A DNA stretch of 64,000 nt from Loigolactobacillus coryniformis subsp. coryniformis KCTC 3167 = DSM 20001. GTDB taxonomy: Bacteria > Bacillota > Bacilli > Lactobacillales > Lactobacillaceae. The translations under genes were made by a program, and so were the position numbers. The stretch's first letter is position 1, and each line of letters begins with the position of its first letter. The notes beneath the pieces are model-generated. The model did no database searches. It saw only the letters and a program-made list of their open reading frames with translations, and was not told where the DNA came from. The stretch covers positions 2,887,509 to 2,951,508 of the forward strand of contig NZ_CP017713.1 in assembly GCF_002706425.1 (NCBI RefSeq), written 5' to 3'. Of the stretch, positions 35,078-43,062 are shown piece after piece.

Positions 35078-37384
35078 ATGTCGGTTGATGAACAGTACCA
35101 AATTCATTTACAACAGCTTAAACACAAAGAACCCGGTTTTGTCGAAACAATTTATGCCTTAGGTAATGGCCACCTCGGTGTGCGGGCCAGTAACCCACTG
35201 CAGGGTAACTCGCCTGCTTATCCCGGCAGCCCCGGTTTATTTATTAACGGCTTTTACGACTTGACGCCGATCACTTATGGCGAGGCGTACTTCGGCTATG
35301 CCCGCAATAATCAGACGATTTGTGAGCTGCCGGACCCCCGCTATCTAATTTTCAGCGTTGACGGCGTGCGTTCGGATGAAACTCCCTACCAAATTGAAAT
35401 GATTGATAAGACGTGGGACATGGCTAGTGGCTTGTTGCTGGAAACTTTCCACGTCACCACACCGACGGCTAAAGAATTCACATTGACACTGGAATCTTTT
35501 GCCTCGCAGGCAGAACGTCATTTATATGTGATTCGCTACGATATCCGGACATTGAACTTTAGCGGGTCGGTAACTGTAATTAAACAGCATGCCTACGTTA
35601 ATCAGCAAATTGCTCGTGACAATACCGATATGCGGCGCGCTCAACGCGGCAATACTTTGCTCCAAACTTATTTGCCTGCCGCAGCGCCGACAATGCGGAT
35701 CAGTACGCAAAAAAGTCAATTGAGTTTGTTGATGACGATGCAGTATCTCGGTAGCGATCCCCGGGTCCAGCTCAATGCCCATACCGATATCCCTAATTAC
35801 GAGATCCAATTGCAACTCACGCCTGAGCGTAGCGCCCAATTTAGTTTTGGTTATTCACTGGGCGAGATCCACAACCAGCTCTCATTTGAAGTCAACCAAG
35901 CACGCTACATTGAAAAATCATTGGCCCGCCTGGATGGTGAAAGTTTTTCTAGTTTATTTGCTGCTTCAGCGGCCCGAACTCGCCAATTCTGGCAGGACAG
36001 TGATGTGATCATTGAAGGCGATCCAATTTTACAAAAGGGCATTCGCTTCAACTTATATCACCTCTATCAAGCTGCTGGTCGTGATCATAGCACCGATATT
36101 CCCGCTAAAGGCCTAACTGGCGCTGGCTATGAAGGCCATTATTTCTGGGACACGGAAATGTATATGTTGCCGTTTTTCATTTATACACAGCCACAGATTG
36201 CTAAGGCCTTACTTGGCTATCGTTATGCGACACTAGCCGAAGCCGGCCAACGTGCGCGCGAAATGGCGATCAAATCAGGCGTTCTCTTTCCGTGGCGCAC
36301 GATCAATGGTGAAGAGGCGAGCGCTTATTTCCCAGCGGGCACGGCCCAGATCCATATCAATGCTGATATTGCTTACGCTACCGACCAATATATTCGTGCC
36401 ACCGCCGACACTGATTTTCTGGTCAGTGCTGGCTTCGAACTGATTTTAGAAACTGCGCGCTTTTGGCTAGCGTATGGCAATTACGCTGACCACGGTCCCC
36501 AAGCTGGTCATTTTGTGATCAACCGAGTCACCGGACCCGATGAATACACGGCGCTGATCGACAATAATTATTACACCAATCGCATGGCTCAGCACAACTT
36601 GCGTTTAGCGGTCAAATATGCCGCTGAATTAAAACAGTTGGCACCAGATAAATTAGCCGAATTGGCGGTCACTGATACGGAATTGGCGGCATTTAAAAAG
36701 GCGGCAGCCAATATGTACCTCCCCTACGACGCTCGACACCAAATCAAACTACAAGATGATAACGCGCTGAATCGGCCGCGCTTTGATTTAAAAAACGAGC
36801 CGGCAACTAATTTTCCGTTGTTACTGCACTATCATCCCCTGGTCCTTTATCGCTACCAGGTCAACAAACAAGCCGATACGCTAATGAGTGACTTTTTATT
36901 CCCATTGGATCAAGATGAAGCCCAATTACGTCGTGACTATGCCTATTACGAGGGGATCACTACCCATGATTCCTCATTGTCACGAGCGATTTTCAGTATT
37001 CTCGCCAACCGAATTCACGATCCAGACAAGGCACAAGCATACTTTTTAGATACCGCTTTAACTGATTTGACCGATTTACAAGGTAATTCGGAAGACGGTA
37101 TTCACGCGGCTAATATGGGTGGCAGTTGGCTCTCACTGATTTATGGCTTTGCTGGTATGCATTACGGCACTGACGGTTTGACATTTGCGCCCCAACTACC
37201 AGCTGGTTGGTTCCGACTTAGTTTCAAGATCAAATATCGTGGCCGGCAGATCGATATTGACATCAATCAAAAAACTGCCACTTTTAACTTGCTTAGTGGC
37301 GCGCCACTAACTTTATATTGTGGTCCAGAAGCCTGTGATCTCAGTCAAAAGATGCCAGTTACCGTTGACATCAAACATGCCTAA
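35078..37384 (+). CDS. GH65 glycoside phosphorylase (nigerose/kojibiose-type group)
   Basis: A 768-residue inverting phosphorylase that splits an alpha-linked glucobiose with phosphate into beta-glucose-1-phosphate and glucose. GH65 features: N-terminal beta-sandwich ('YALGNGHLGVRASNPLQGN'), the (alpha/alpha)6 barrel with 'GAGYEGHYFWDTEMYMLPFF' and the acid in 'VTGPDEYTALIDNNYYTN' (Glu about 489). The GPDEYTA form is unlike the GPNEY of maltose phosphorylases, so nigerose- or kojibiose-like substrates are more likely than maltose. ATG 35078 with GAGGA is preferred over ATG 35060, which contains that ribosome binding site. No transporter is adjacent. Confidence 0.9.
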   Translation: MSVDEQYQIHLQQLKHKEPGFVETIYALGNGHLGVRASNPLQGNSPAYPGSPGLFINGFYDLTPITYGEAYFGYARNNQTICELPDPRYLIFSVDGVRSDETPYQIEMIDKTWDMASGLLLETFHVTTPTAKEFTLTLESFASQAERHLYVIRYDIRTLNFSGSVTVIKQHAYVNQQIARDNTDMRRAQRGNTLLQTYLPAAAPTMRISTQKSQLSLLMTMQYLGSDPRVQLNAHTDIPNYEIQLQLTPERSAQFSFGYSLGEIHNQLSFEVNQARYIEKSLARLDGESFSSLFAASAARTRQFWQDSDVIIEGDPILQKGIRFNLYHLYQAAGRDHSTDIPAKGLTGAGYEGHYFWDTEMYMLPFFIYTQPQIAKALLGYRYATLAEAGQRAREMAIKSGVLFPWRTINGEEASAYFPAGTAQIHINADIAYATDQYIRATADTDFLVSAGFELILETARFWLAYGNYADHGPQAGHFVINRVTGPDEYTALIDNNYYTNRMAQHNLRLAVKYAAELKQLAPDKLAELAVTDTELAAFKKAAANMYLPYDARHQIKLQDDNALNRPRFDLKNEPATNFPLLLHYHPLVLYRYQVNKQADTLMSDFLFPLDQDEAQLRRDYAYYEGITTHDSSLSRAIFSILANRIHDPDKAQAYFLDTALTDLTDLQGNSEDGIHAANMGGSWLSLIYGFAGMHYGTDGLTFAPQLPAGWFRLSFKIKYRGRQIDIDINQKTATFNLLSGAPLTLYCGPEACDLSQKMPVTVDIKHA

Positions 37385-37526
37385 AAGTTGATAAATTAAG
37401 ATTTACGTTCTACTATTATTAGTAACGGGTACTCATTTGATTACGTTAGAACTTATTGTTGTGATCAAAGTAGCAGCACCCTTTTTGGCGAAAATAATGG
37501 TGTCCTGATCAGGCACCGCTGTTTAA

Positions 37527-37540
37527 TGAAAACGATCGGA
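37527..37540. promoter_or_regulatory. Putative catabolite-responsive element (cre)
   Basis: TGAAAACGATCGGA matches the CcpA-site consensus TGWAANCGNTNWCA at 12 of 14 positions. It lies 187 bases before the second GH65 gene. A nearby palindrome GGTGTCCTGATCAGGCACC (37499-37517) could be another operator. Confidence 0.4.
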
Positions 37541-37567
37541 ACGATGCTACAAGAATTTAGCATAAAC

Positions 37568-37703
37568 GTGTTTAAAAAAGCAGCTTTTTGCGCCTAGCTG
37601 CCATGCTGCTTGCGGTATGGTTTTACAACATTTAAGATTTTCGTTTCAGAAATCTCTTGTGGCGCAGTAGCTAGTGCTCAAATCTAAGCGCTTTTTTAAA
37701 CAC
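37568..37703. promoter_or_regulatory. Large structured leader before second GH65 gene
   Basis: GTGTTTAAAAAAGC (37568-37581) and its exact complement GCTTTTTTAAACAC (37690-37703) enclose 108 bases. Inside are CCTAGCT near 37593 facing AGCTAG near 37669, and a hairpin AGATTT/AAATCT (37635-37655). The whole can fold as a long arm with an internal branch, ending about 20 bases before the start codon. It could be an RNA control element or a small palindromic insertion. The rest of the 37385-37717 gap also has GTTCTA/TAGAAC near 37411 and 37446. Confidence 0.55.
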
Positions 37704-37726
37704 TCTGTAGAAAGGCAGTGGATATT

Positions 37727-40471
37727 GTGAAAGTTATTTCATTACGCGTCACTGATGATGCAATCGTGCTGGCCTATGTGCGGGCCAACAAACAGCGCCA
37801 GCAAAGCGTGATTGCTTATGATCCGCAACAAAGTATCGGTGACAACTTAGAGAAAATTCGCGAACGGCTAGTCGGCATCAATTTTGATGTTGCGGTGATC
37901 GAGAATCCCTTAGCCTACGAATTCTCTGACACGATCGTTGGTATCAACCATCAGCGAATCGACATTGGCCTGGCTTTGACCAATATGCTTAACGTGCCAG
38001 CCGTTAGCCAACAAATGGTCAAGACTTTGGGGCTAGCTAAGGCAGCTGCCCGTAAACAATTTTACAATCAATGGCATTTGGATTATTACGGCCAATACAC
38101 CGGCAAACGTAACTATGGGCAGGAATCAATGCTGACCTTAGGTAACGGCTTTTTCGGTTTGCGGGGTAGTTATGTTGAGGCTAAAGCTGATGATGACAAC
38201 TATCCAGGCACCTATGTTGCTGGCTTTTACAACCAACTGACCACTAAGATCAATGATCGTGATGTCGTCAACGAAGACCTGGTCAATTTACCGAATGGGC
38301 AGTACTTAACTTTCGGCGTCGATCACCAGACACCATTTAAAATCAAAGCAGAAAATATTCAAGATATTTATCGCAGTCTCGACCTGCAAACTGGCGAGTT
38401 ACGCACCACCATGTTAGTGCAATTAGCAACTGGTCACGCCTTGCGCGTGGTTACAACCAAAGTTGCCGACATGCATAACTGGCATCAATACGCGATTCGT
38501 TATCAATTGACGCCGCTAAACTTCTCCGGCAGTCTACAAATTTACTCCGAGATCGACGGCAGTGTGATCAACAGCAATGTTGAACGCTACCGCAACTTCA
38601 ATTCGCGTCATTTTGACGTAAACGAAATGAGCACCGCTGGCCATGAAGCTTATCTGGCCGGCCAAACTAAAACTTCACAGATCAAGTTCGTTGTCGGCAG
38701 CAAGTTGACTAACTGTAATGATGTCCCAACTGAATTGACCACACACAACCGCCCTGACGTAATCGCCCAAGAATTATCCCTCGACGTCGCGCAAAATCAA
38801 TCGTACACTTTTGAAAAAAATGTGGCTTTATTTACCAGTTTGGAGACTACCACTGATTTAATGACCGCCACCGCTAACGAGCTGCATCAAGCTTCATTCC
38901 AGGCTAGCGAACAACACAGTGATGACTTTTGGCAAGATATTTGGCACAACGCCGACATTCAGATCGATGGTGATCTGACCAGCCAAAAACTGACTCGGGT
39001 CAATATTTTCCATACCTTCGTTTCAGCCACGCAAATAGCTAACCAGCATCTAGATGCTTCAGTTGGTGCCCGTGGACTACACGGTGAAGCTTACCGCGGC
39101 CACGTTTTCTGGGATGAAATGTTTATTATTCCTTTCTATACATTGCATTATCCAAAATTAGCGCGGCAGTTGTTGATGTATCGCTACCACCGGCTTGATG
39201 CGGCGAAGAAATATGCCGCCAGTGAAGGTTACCAAGGCGCTATGTTCCCATGGCAATCAGGTCAATATGGTGATGAACAATCTCAATTCGTTCATTTAAA
39301 TCCACTGACGCAACAATGGGACCCTGACAACAGTCGCCTACAACGCCACGTTTCTTTAGCAGTCGCCTACAACGTTTGGGTTTACTACCATTTAGCTAAC
39401 GACCGTGAATTTATGCAAAAATACGGTATCCAAATGTTACTGGACATTGCCCGTTTCTGGGTCAGCAAGGCCGAGTATAATTCAACGACCAAACGCTATG
39501 ATATTAAAAAAGTTATGGGCCCTGATGAGTTCCACGAAGGCTATCCAAATAGTGACGAAGAAGGCTTGACCAACAATGCTTACACCAACATTATGGTCAG
39601 CTGGCTTTTCGAAACCATTGCTTATCTTCGGGGTAATGTAGTGCCAGAAACAACCTTTACCAAGGCGATGCAAGTAGCTGGTATCAACGACGCCCTGTAC
39701 AAAAAGATGGGAACAATTGGCCATAAGTTGACCTTAGATGTGGATTCAGCTGGCGTGATCGGCCAATTCCAAGGCTACTTCAAGTTACCAACATTGAACT
39801 TTGAAAATTACCGTAAGAAGTACGGTGATATTTCGCGGTTAGATCGGATATTGAAAGCCGAAGGACATACACCAGATGCTTATCAAGTCGCTAAACAAGC
39901 CGATGCACTGATGGCCTTTTACAATTTCGACTTGACCCACGTCAACCAAATTCTTAAACAAATGGGTTACGATCTACCAAATGAGTTCTTGACTCGTAAT
40001 ATTGAATACTACCTTGATCGGACTACCCATGGATCAACATTATCCCGGATTGTTTACGCGGTTTTGACCCTAGTTGACGGTAATATGGATCAATCGTGGC
40101 ACCTCTTTTCACAAGCGTTGCTCTCCGATTATTACGATATTCAAGGTGGGACGACCGCCGAAGGAATCCATCTGGGCGTAATGGCAGCGACCTTAATGTT
40201 GGAGACGCGTAACTATGCCGGTGTCGATGAGTTAACCGATATGATCAACATCGCGCCTAATTTACCGGCGCATTGGCGCAGTATCGCCTTCCGTCAATAT
40301 TTCCGCGGCACCCAATATCATTTCCAGATCACGCAAAAAGCGATCACAGTTACTGCCGATCAAGCGGCTAAAGTCCGCGTCGCTGGTCACGAACTGTTAC
40401 TCACCGCCAAGCAGCCGCTGACCGTCGATTATCAAGGGCAACCCCTGACCACGATCAGCAAAGCAAAATAG
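37727..40471 (+). CDS. GH65 glycoside phosphorylase with N-terminal extension
   Basis: A 914-residue (from GTG 37727) GH65 enzyme. The catalytic part begins near residue 105 ('GQESMLTLGNGFFGLRGSYVEA'), has 'EAYRGHVFWDEMFIIPFY' and the acid in 'VMGPDEFHEGYPNSDE' (Glu about 601). The GPDEFHE form recalls trehalose/kojibiose-type members, distinct from the upstream paralogue. The first 100 residues ('VISLRVTDDAIVLAYVRAN', 'FDVAVIENPLAYEFSDTIVG') are an extra domain absent from standard GH65 proteins of about 760-790 residues. AGAAAGG lies 11 bases before GTG 37727; GTG 37718 is too close. pgmB follows after 33 bases. Confidence 0.9.
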   Translation: MKVISLRVTDDAIVLAYVRANKQRQQSVIAYDPQQSIGDNLEKIRERLVGINFDVAVIENPLAYEFSDTIVGINHQRIDIGLALTNMLNVPAVSQQMVKTLGLAKAAARKQFYNQWHLDYYGQYTGKRNYGQESMLTLGNGFFGLRGSYVEAKADDDNYPGTYVAGFYNQLTTKINDRDVVNEDLVNLPNGQYLTFGVDHQTPFKIKAENIQDIYRSLDLQTGELRTTMLVQLATGHALRVVTTKVADMHNWHQYAIRYQLTPLNFSGSLQIYSEIDGSVINSNVERYRNFNSRHFDVNEMSTAGHEAYLAGQTKTSQIKFVVGSKLTNCNDVPTELTTHNRPDVIAQELSLDVAQNQSYTFEKNVALFTSLETTTDLMTATANELHQASFQASEQHSDDFWQDIWHNADIQIDGDLTSQKLTRVNIFHTFVSATQIANQHLDASVGARGLHGEAYRGHVFWDEMFIIPFYTLHYPKLARQLLMYRYHRLDAAKKYAASEGYQGAMFPWQSGQYGDEQSQFVHLNPLTQQWDPDNSRLQRHVSLAVAYNVWVYYHLANDREFMQKYGIQMLLDIARFWVSKAEYNSTTKRYDIKKVMGPDEFHEGYPNSDEEGLTNNAYTNIMVSWLFETIAYLRGNVVPETTFTKAMQVAGINDALYKKMGTIGHKLTLDVDSAGVIGQFQGYFKLPTLNFENYRKKYGDISRLDRILKAEGHTPDAYQVAKQADALMAFYNFDLTHVNQILKQMGYDLPNEFLTRNIEYYLDRTTHGSTLSRIVYAVLTLVDGNMDQSWHLFSQALLSDYYDIQGGTTAEGIHLGVMAATLMLETRNYAGVDELTDMINIAPNLPAHWRSIAFRQYFRGTQYHFQITQKAITVTADQAAKVRVAGHELLLTAKQPLTVDYQGQPLTTISKAK

Positions 40472-40504
40472 AGCATGTTTTAAAACATAAAGGAGGCACT
40501 ACCC

Positions 40505-41173
40505 ATGGTAAAATTTACAGATATTAAAGGTTTTGTATTCGATCTAGATGGCGTCGTCACCGATACATCCCGTTATCACGCGAAAGCTTGGGGCCAACTG
40601 GCCGACAAATTAGGCGTTGACTATCCAGGGTTAGGTGATGCGGTCAAAGGGATTAGCCGGATGGACGCACTGGAAATGATCCTAAAAAAAGGTGGCTTGG
40701 AAAACAACTATTCTGAAGCCGAAAAAGAAGCACTAGCGGCAGAAAAAAACGCCAATTATGTCAACCTGATCCAAAATATGAGTGCTAAAGATATTTTGCC
40801 CGGCATGGCCGACTTTTTAGCTGAGCTCAAGGATAAGGGATACGGGATCTCATTAGCTTCTGCGTCAAAGAATGCACCTACGATTTTAGAAAAAATCGGC
40901 CTCAGCGACTATTTCACTAAAGCCGTTGACCCAGCAACCTTGAAATATGGTAAACCAGATCCTGAGATCTTCATCAAAGGCGCGCAGCTACTTGATCTGA
41001 TGCCGGCTCAATGTATCGGCTTAGAAGACGCAGCCGCCGGTATTGCTGGTATCAATGCTGCTGGTGAGACCTCAGTCGGTATCGGTGATCCTGAATTATT
41101 GCATGACGCAACGATCAACTTTACCGATACTAGTCAGGTCTCCTTGGCTAATATTGAAAAAGCAATGCAATAA
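40505..41173 (+). CDS. pgmB: Beta-phosphoglucomutase
   Basis: A HAD-superfamily enzyme of 222 residues that converts beta-glucose-1-phosphate, the product of GH65 phosphorylases, to glucose-6-phosphate. 'FVFDLDGVVTDTSRYHAKAW' holds the catalytic Asp pair, followed by 'LASASKNAPTILEKIGL' and 'GLEDAAAGIAGINAAG'. Length is normal. The AAAGGAGG ribosome binding site is excellent. It follows the second GH65 gene by 33 bases, completing the phosphorolytic pathway. A bidirectional terminator lies about 170 bases downstream. Confidence 0.97.
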   Translation: MVKFTDIKGFVFDLDGVVTDTSRYHAKAWGQLADKLGVDYPGLGDAVKGISRMDALEMILKKGGLENNYSEAEKEALAAEKNANYVNLIQNMSAKDILPGMADFLAELKDKGYGISLASASKNAPTILEKIGLSDYFTKAVDPATLKYGKPDPEIFIKGAQLLDLMPAQCIGLEDAAAGIAGINAAGETSVGIGDPELLHDATINFTDTSQVSLANIEKAMQ

Positions 41174-41226
41174 AAATTAAAGCAAAACTAGGCAATGATT
41201 TTCTGAAGTATAGTTATTAAGTACAC

Positions 41227-41291
41227 GTAAGCATAGCGAGTCAGGATCCATTCCGGTGCTGACGTATGGAACGAGTATGCTGTATGCTTAC
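41227..41291. other. Long imperfect palindrome after pgmB
   Basis: GTAAGCATA (41227-41235) pairs with TATGCTTAC (41283-41291). Inside, GTCAG (41240-41244) can pair with CTGAC (41259-41263), and CGAGT/ACGAG sequences flank them. There is no poly-T. It may be a small repeat element of the species or an RNA-processing structure. No other copy is in the window. Confidence 0.45.
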
Positions 41292-41340
41292 TTGGTAATT
41301 CGTAATTTTCAAGCCAATCAAATCATTTCTAAACAAAATA

Positions 41341-41372
41341 CCAGTAAAAACAGGTTTAACTGTTTTTACTGG
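41341..41372. terminator. Bidirectional terminator between pgmB and MFS gene
   Basis: CCAGTAAAAACAG (41341-41353) and CTGTTTTTACTGG (41360-41372), extended by AAAATA/TATTTTT on both sides. It can serve both the rightward GH65-pgmB operon and the leftward MFS gene. The following 150 bases to the MFS stop show nothing recognisable. Confidence 0.85.
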
Positions 41373-41526
41373 TATTTTTGCGTACAACTAAATTTGGTAT
41401 GTGCCACCGCGGCCAGATGAATGGAATCTAACCTGCTTCGTTTCAACCATCGGTCAAAAAGAGTCATTTCAACCACTGCTCGTTTTTTAATTGCTGCTAA
41501 ATTGGGACCAAGCGCGGTAATCAACC

Positions 41527-42723
41527 TTAATCGGTGACGTGTTTGCCCCCACCATTGACATTCATGCGAATCAAATAAGTCAGTCCAAATGAAGCAGACA
41601 GGAAAACCGTTACGACCAAATATGGATAGTGATAATTCATATCTAGTAGCGCGCCGGACATGATCGGCCCGATGACATTACCGACACTGGTCAGCGACAT
41701 ATTTAAGCCGTTGATCAAGCCTTGATTGCCTGAACTAGCCTTCGTCAGCAGCGTTGTGATCGCCGGCCGTAGTAAGTCGAACGCTGTGAACACGATCAAG
41801 GTTGCGACGACAACTTCCCACTTACTATGCGCCAAAATGATCCAGATCGTACCGACAAAGCTGAAGAAGAAACAATAGCGAATGACCCGCGTTTCGTTGA
41901 AAGCGACCACTAAACGATCGAACAGCGCCACCTGCATGAATAACGAGATCAGCCCGTTCAACGTCAGTACCAGCGCAATATTACCCAGCGTGAAATGGAA
42001 AACTTCATTAACGTAGATGCTGTAGATACTTTCAAAGCCTTGGAGCCCAAATGAAGAAACTAAGATCATCACAAATAGCAGAATCACCGACTTGGTCAAA
42101 AAAGCCTTGATATCGCCTTTAGAAGGTGATTTTCCTTTTGCAGCAACAATATCATCCGCCAGCAATTCGTCTTCATGAGGTAACATGACCAATAAAGCGA
42201 TCGTGCTCAGCAGACCGAGCACTGCAGCGCTCCAGAACGGCGCTTTATAGTCGATATTAGCCAGCACACCACCAAGACCAGGACCGAGGATCAGGCCGCC
42301 GCTAAACGCCGCTGATAGCCAGCCGATCACTTTGGCCCGCTGACTACGTGTGGTGATATCAGCCGCCATCGCCATCGCCGTTGGTGTCACCATTGCTGCC
42401 GATAAACCACCGACAGTTCGCGAAATGTTGAACATATACAATTTATTCGTCAACGCAAATAAGATCTCCGACACCATAAATAAGAACAAACCAGCAGCCA
42501 ACATCGGCTTGCGGCCAATTCGATCAGATATCCGACCTACGATTGGTGAAGCAATAAACTGGGCAAACGCAAATAATGCGCTCATGATCCCCATATCCGT
42601 TGCGCTTAAATGCAGCTCGTTTTTGATAAATGGCATAACTGGAATCACTAGTCCAATGCCTAAACAAACCAAGAACTCACTAAAAATCAAAATGAAAATC
42701 GCCCGTTTTGCCTTCGCTGTCAT
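41527..42723 (-). CDS. MFS multidrug efflux transporter, NorA/TetA-like (DHA1)
   Basis: A 398-residue transporter with 12 membrane helices. 'VCLGIGLVIPVMPFIKNELHL', motif A 'GRISDRIGRKPMLAAGLF' and motif C-like 'AAFSGGLILGPGLGGVLANI' identify the DHA1 drug/proton antiporters. The substrate is unknown. The ATG at 42723 has AAGGAG 10 bases upstream; GTG 42732 overlaps that site. Its promoter is covered by a perfect palindrome (42818-42834), so it is probably repressed by a TetR-like protein not encoded here. It converges with pgmB. Confidence 0.92.
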   Translation of the reverse strand: MTAKAKRAIFILIFSEFLVCLGIGLVIPVMPFIKNELHLSATDMGIMSALFAFAQFIASPIVGRISDRIGRKPMLAAGLFLFMVSEILFALTNKLYMFNISRTVGGLSAAMVTPTAMAMAADITTRSQRAKVIGWLSAAFSGGLILGPGLGGVLANIDYKAPFWSAAVLGLLSTIALLVMLPHEDELLADDIVAAKGKSPSKGDIKAFLTKSVILLFVMILVSSFGLQGFESIYSIYVNEVFHFTLGNIALVLTLNGLISLFMQVALFDRLVVAFNETRVIRYCFFFSFVGTIWIILAHSKWEVVVATLIVFTAFDLLRPAITTLLTKASSGNQGLINGLNMSLTSVGNVIGPIMSGALLDMNYHYPYLVVTVFLSASFGLTYLIRMNVNGGGKHVTD

Positions 42724-42814
42724 ATTGACCACACTCCTTATTATTATTGAATTTTTAACGCCGTCAAAAAATGGTCGCCGCTAGACCCAGCAACCATTTT
42801 TCGCAATCCAATCC

Positions 42815-42844
42815 AGTATACCGGTAGACGGTATTCAATAGCAA
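42815..42844 (-). promoter_or_regulatory. Promoter with repressor operator for the MFS pump
   Basis: On the minus strand TTGCTA (42844-42839), 18 bases, TATACT (42820-42815). The spacer holds the perfect palindrome ATACCG, five bases, CGGTAT (42818-42834), which overlaps the -10 box. A bound repressor would block polymerase directly. No regulator gene is adjacent. Confidence 0.65.
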
Positions 42845-42869
42845 GCAAGAGTATCTGGAAAAAGTCCAA

Positions 42870-43035
42870 CCACTAAATATAGATTAAAAAAATTTTGGTA
42901 CACAACGACAATTTTAGTGGCAAAAAATTTTTATCAATTTTTTAAAGCGCTTAATCAGGGGCTGCGCAAGTTTTCAGTCGTTTTTCACCGATCACCATAT
43001 ATAGTATCTTAAATAAAAATGTGCTACCATATAAT
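42870..43035 (+). promoter_or_regulatory. nrdJ promoter region with NrdR-like boxes
   Basis: Two 10-mers match the NrdR core CwAtATaTwG at 9 of 10 positions: CTAAATATAG (42873-42882) and CCATATATAG (42995-43004). The second directly precedes the likely -35 region of a promoter with TATAAT at 43030-43035. The first lies within an inverted repeat CCACTAAA/TTTAGTGG (42870-42877 and 42913-42920). Spacing of the two boxes (122 bases) is larger than the usual about 31. No cobalamin riboswitch is evident. TTAAAGCGCTTAA lies at 42942-42954. Confidence 0.5.
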
Positions 43036-43062
43036 GTATTGAACTGAACGGAGGCACCAGAT

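Noticed and set aside
42350..42784. 144-aa plus-strand frame opposite the MFS gene
   Set aside because: It is a shadow of the transporter frame; the DHA1 motifs on the other strand are unambiguous.
42733..43062. Cobalamin riboswitch before nrdJ
   Set aside because: No B12-box-like sequence or long multi-helix leader is visible; the promoter is only about 30 bases from the start codon.
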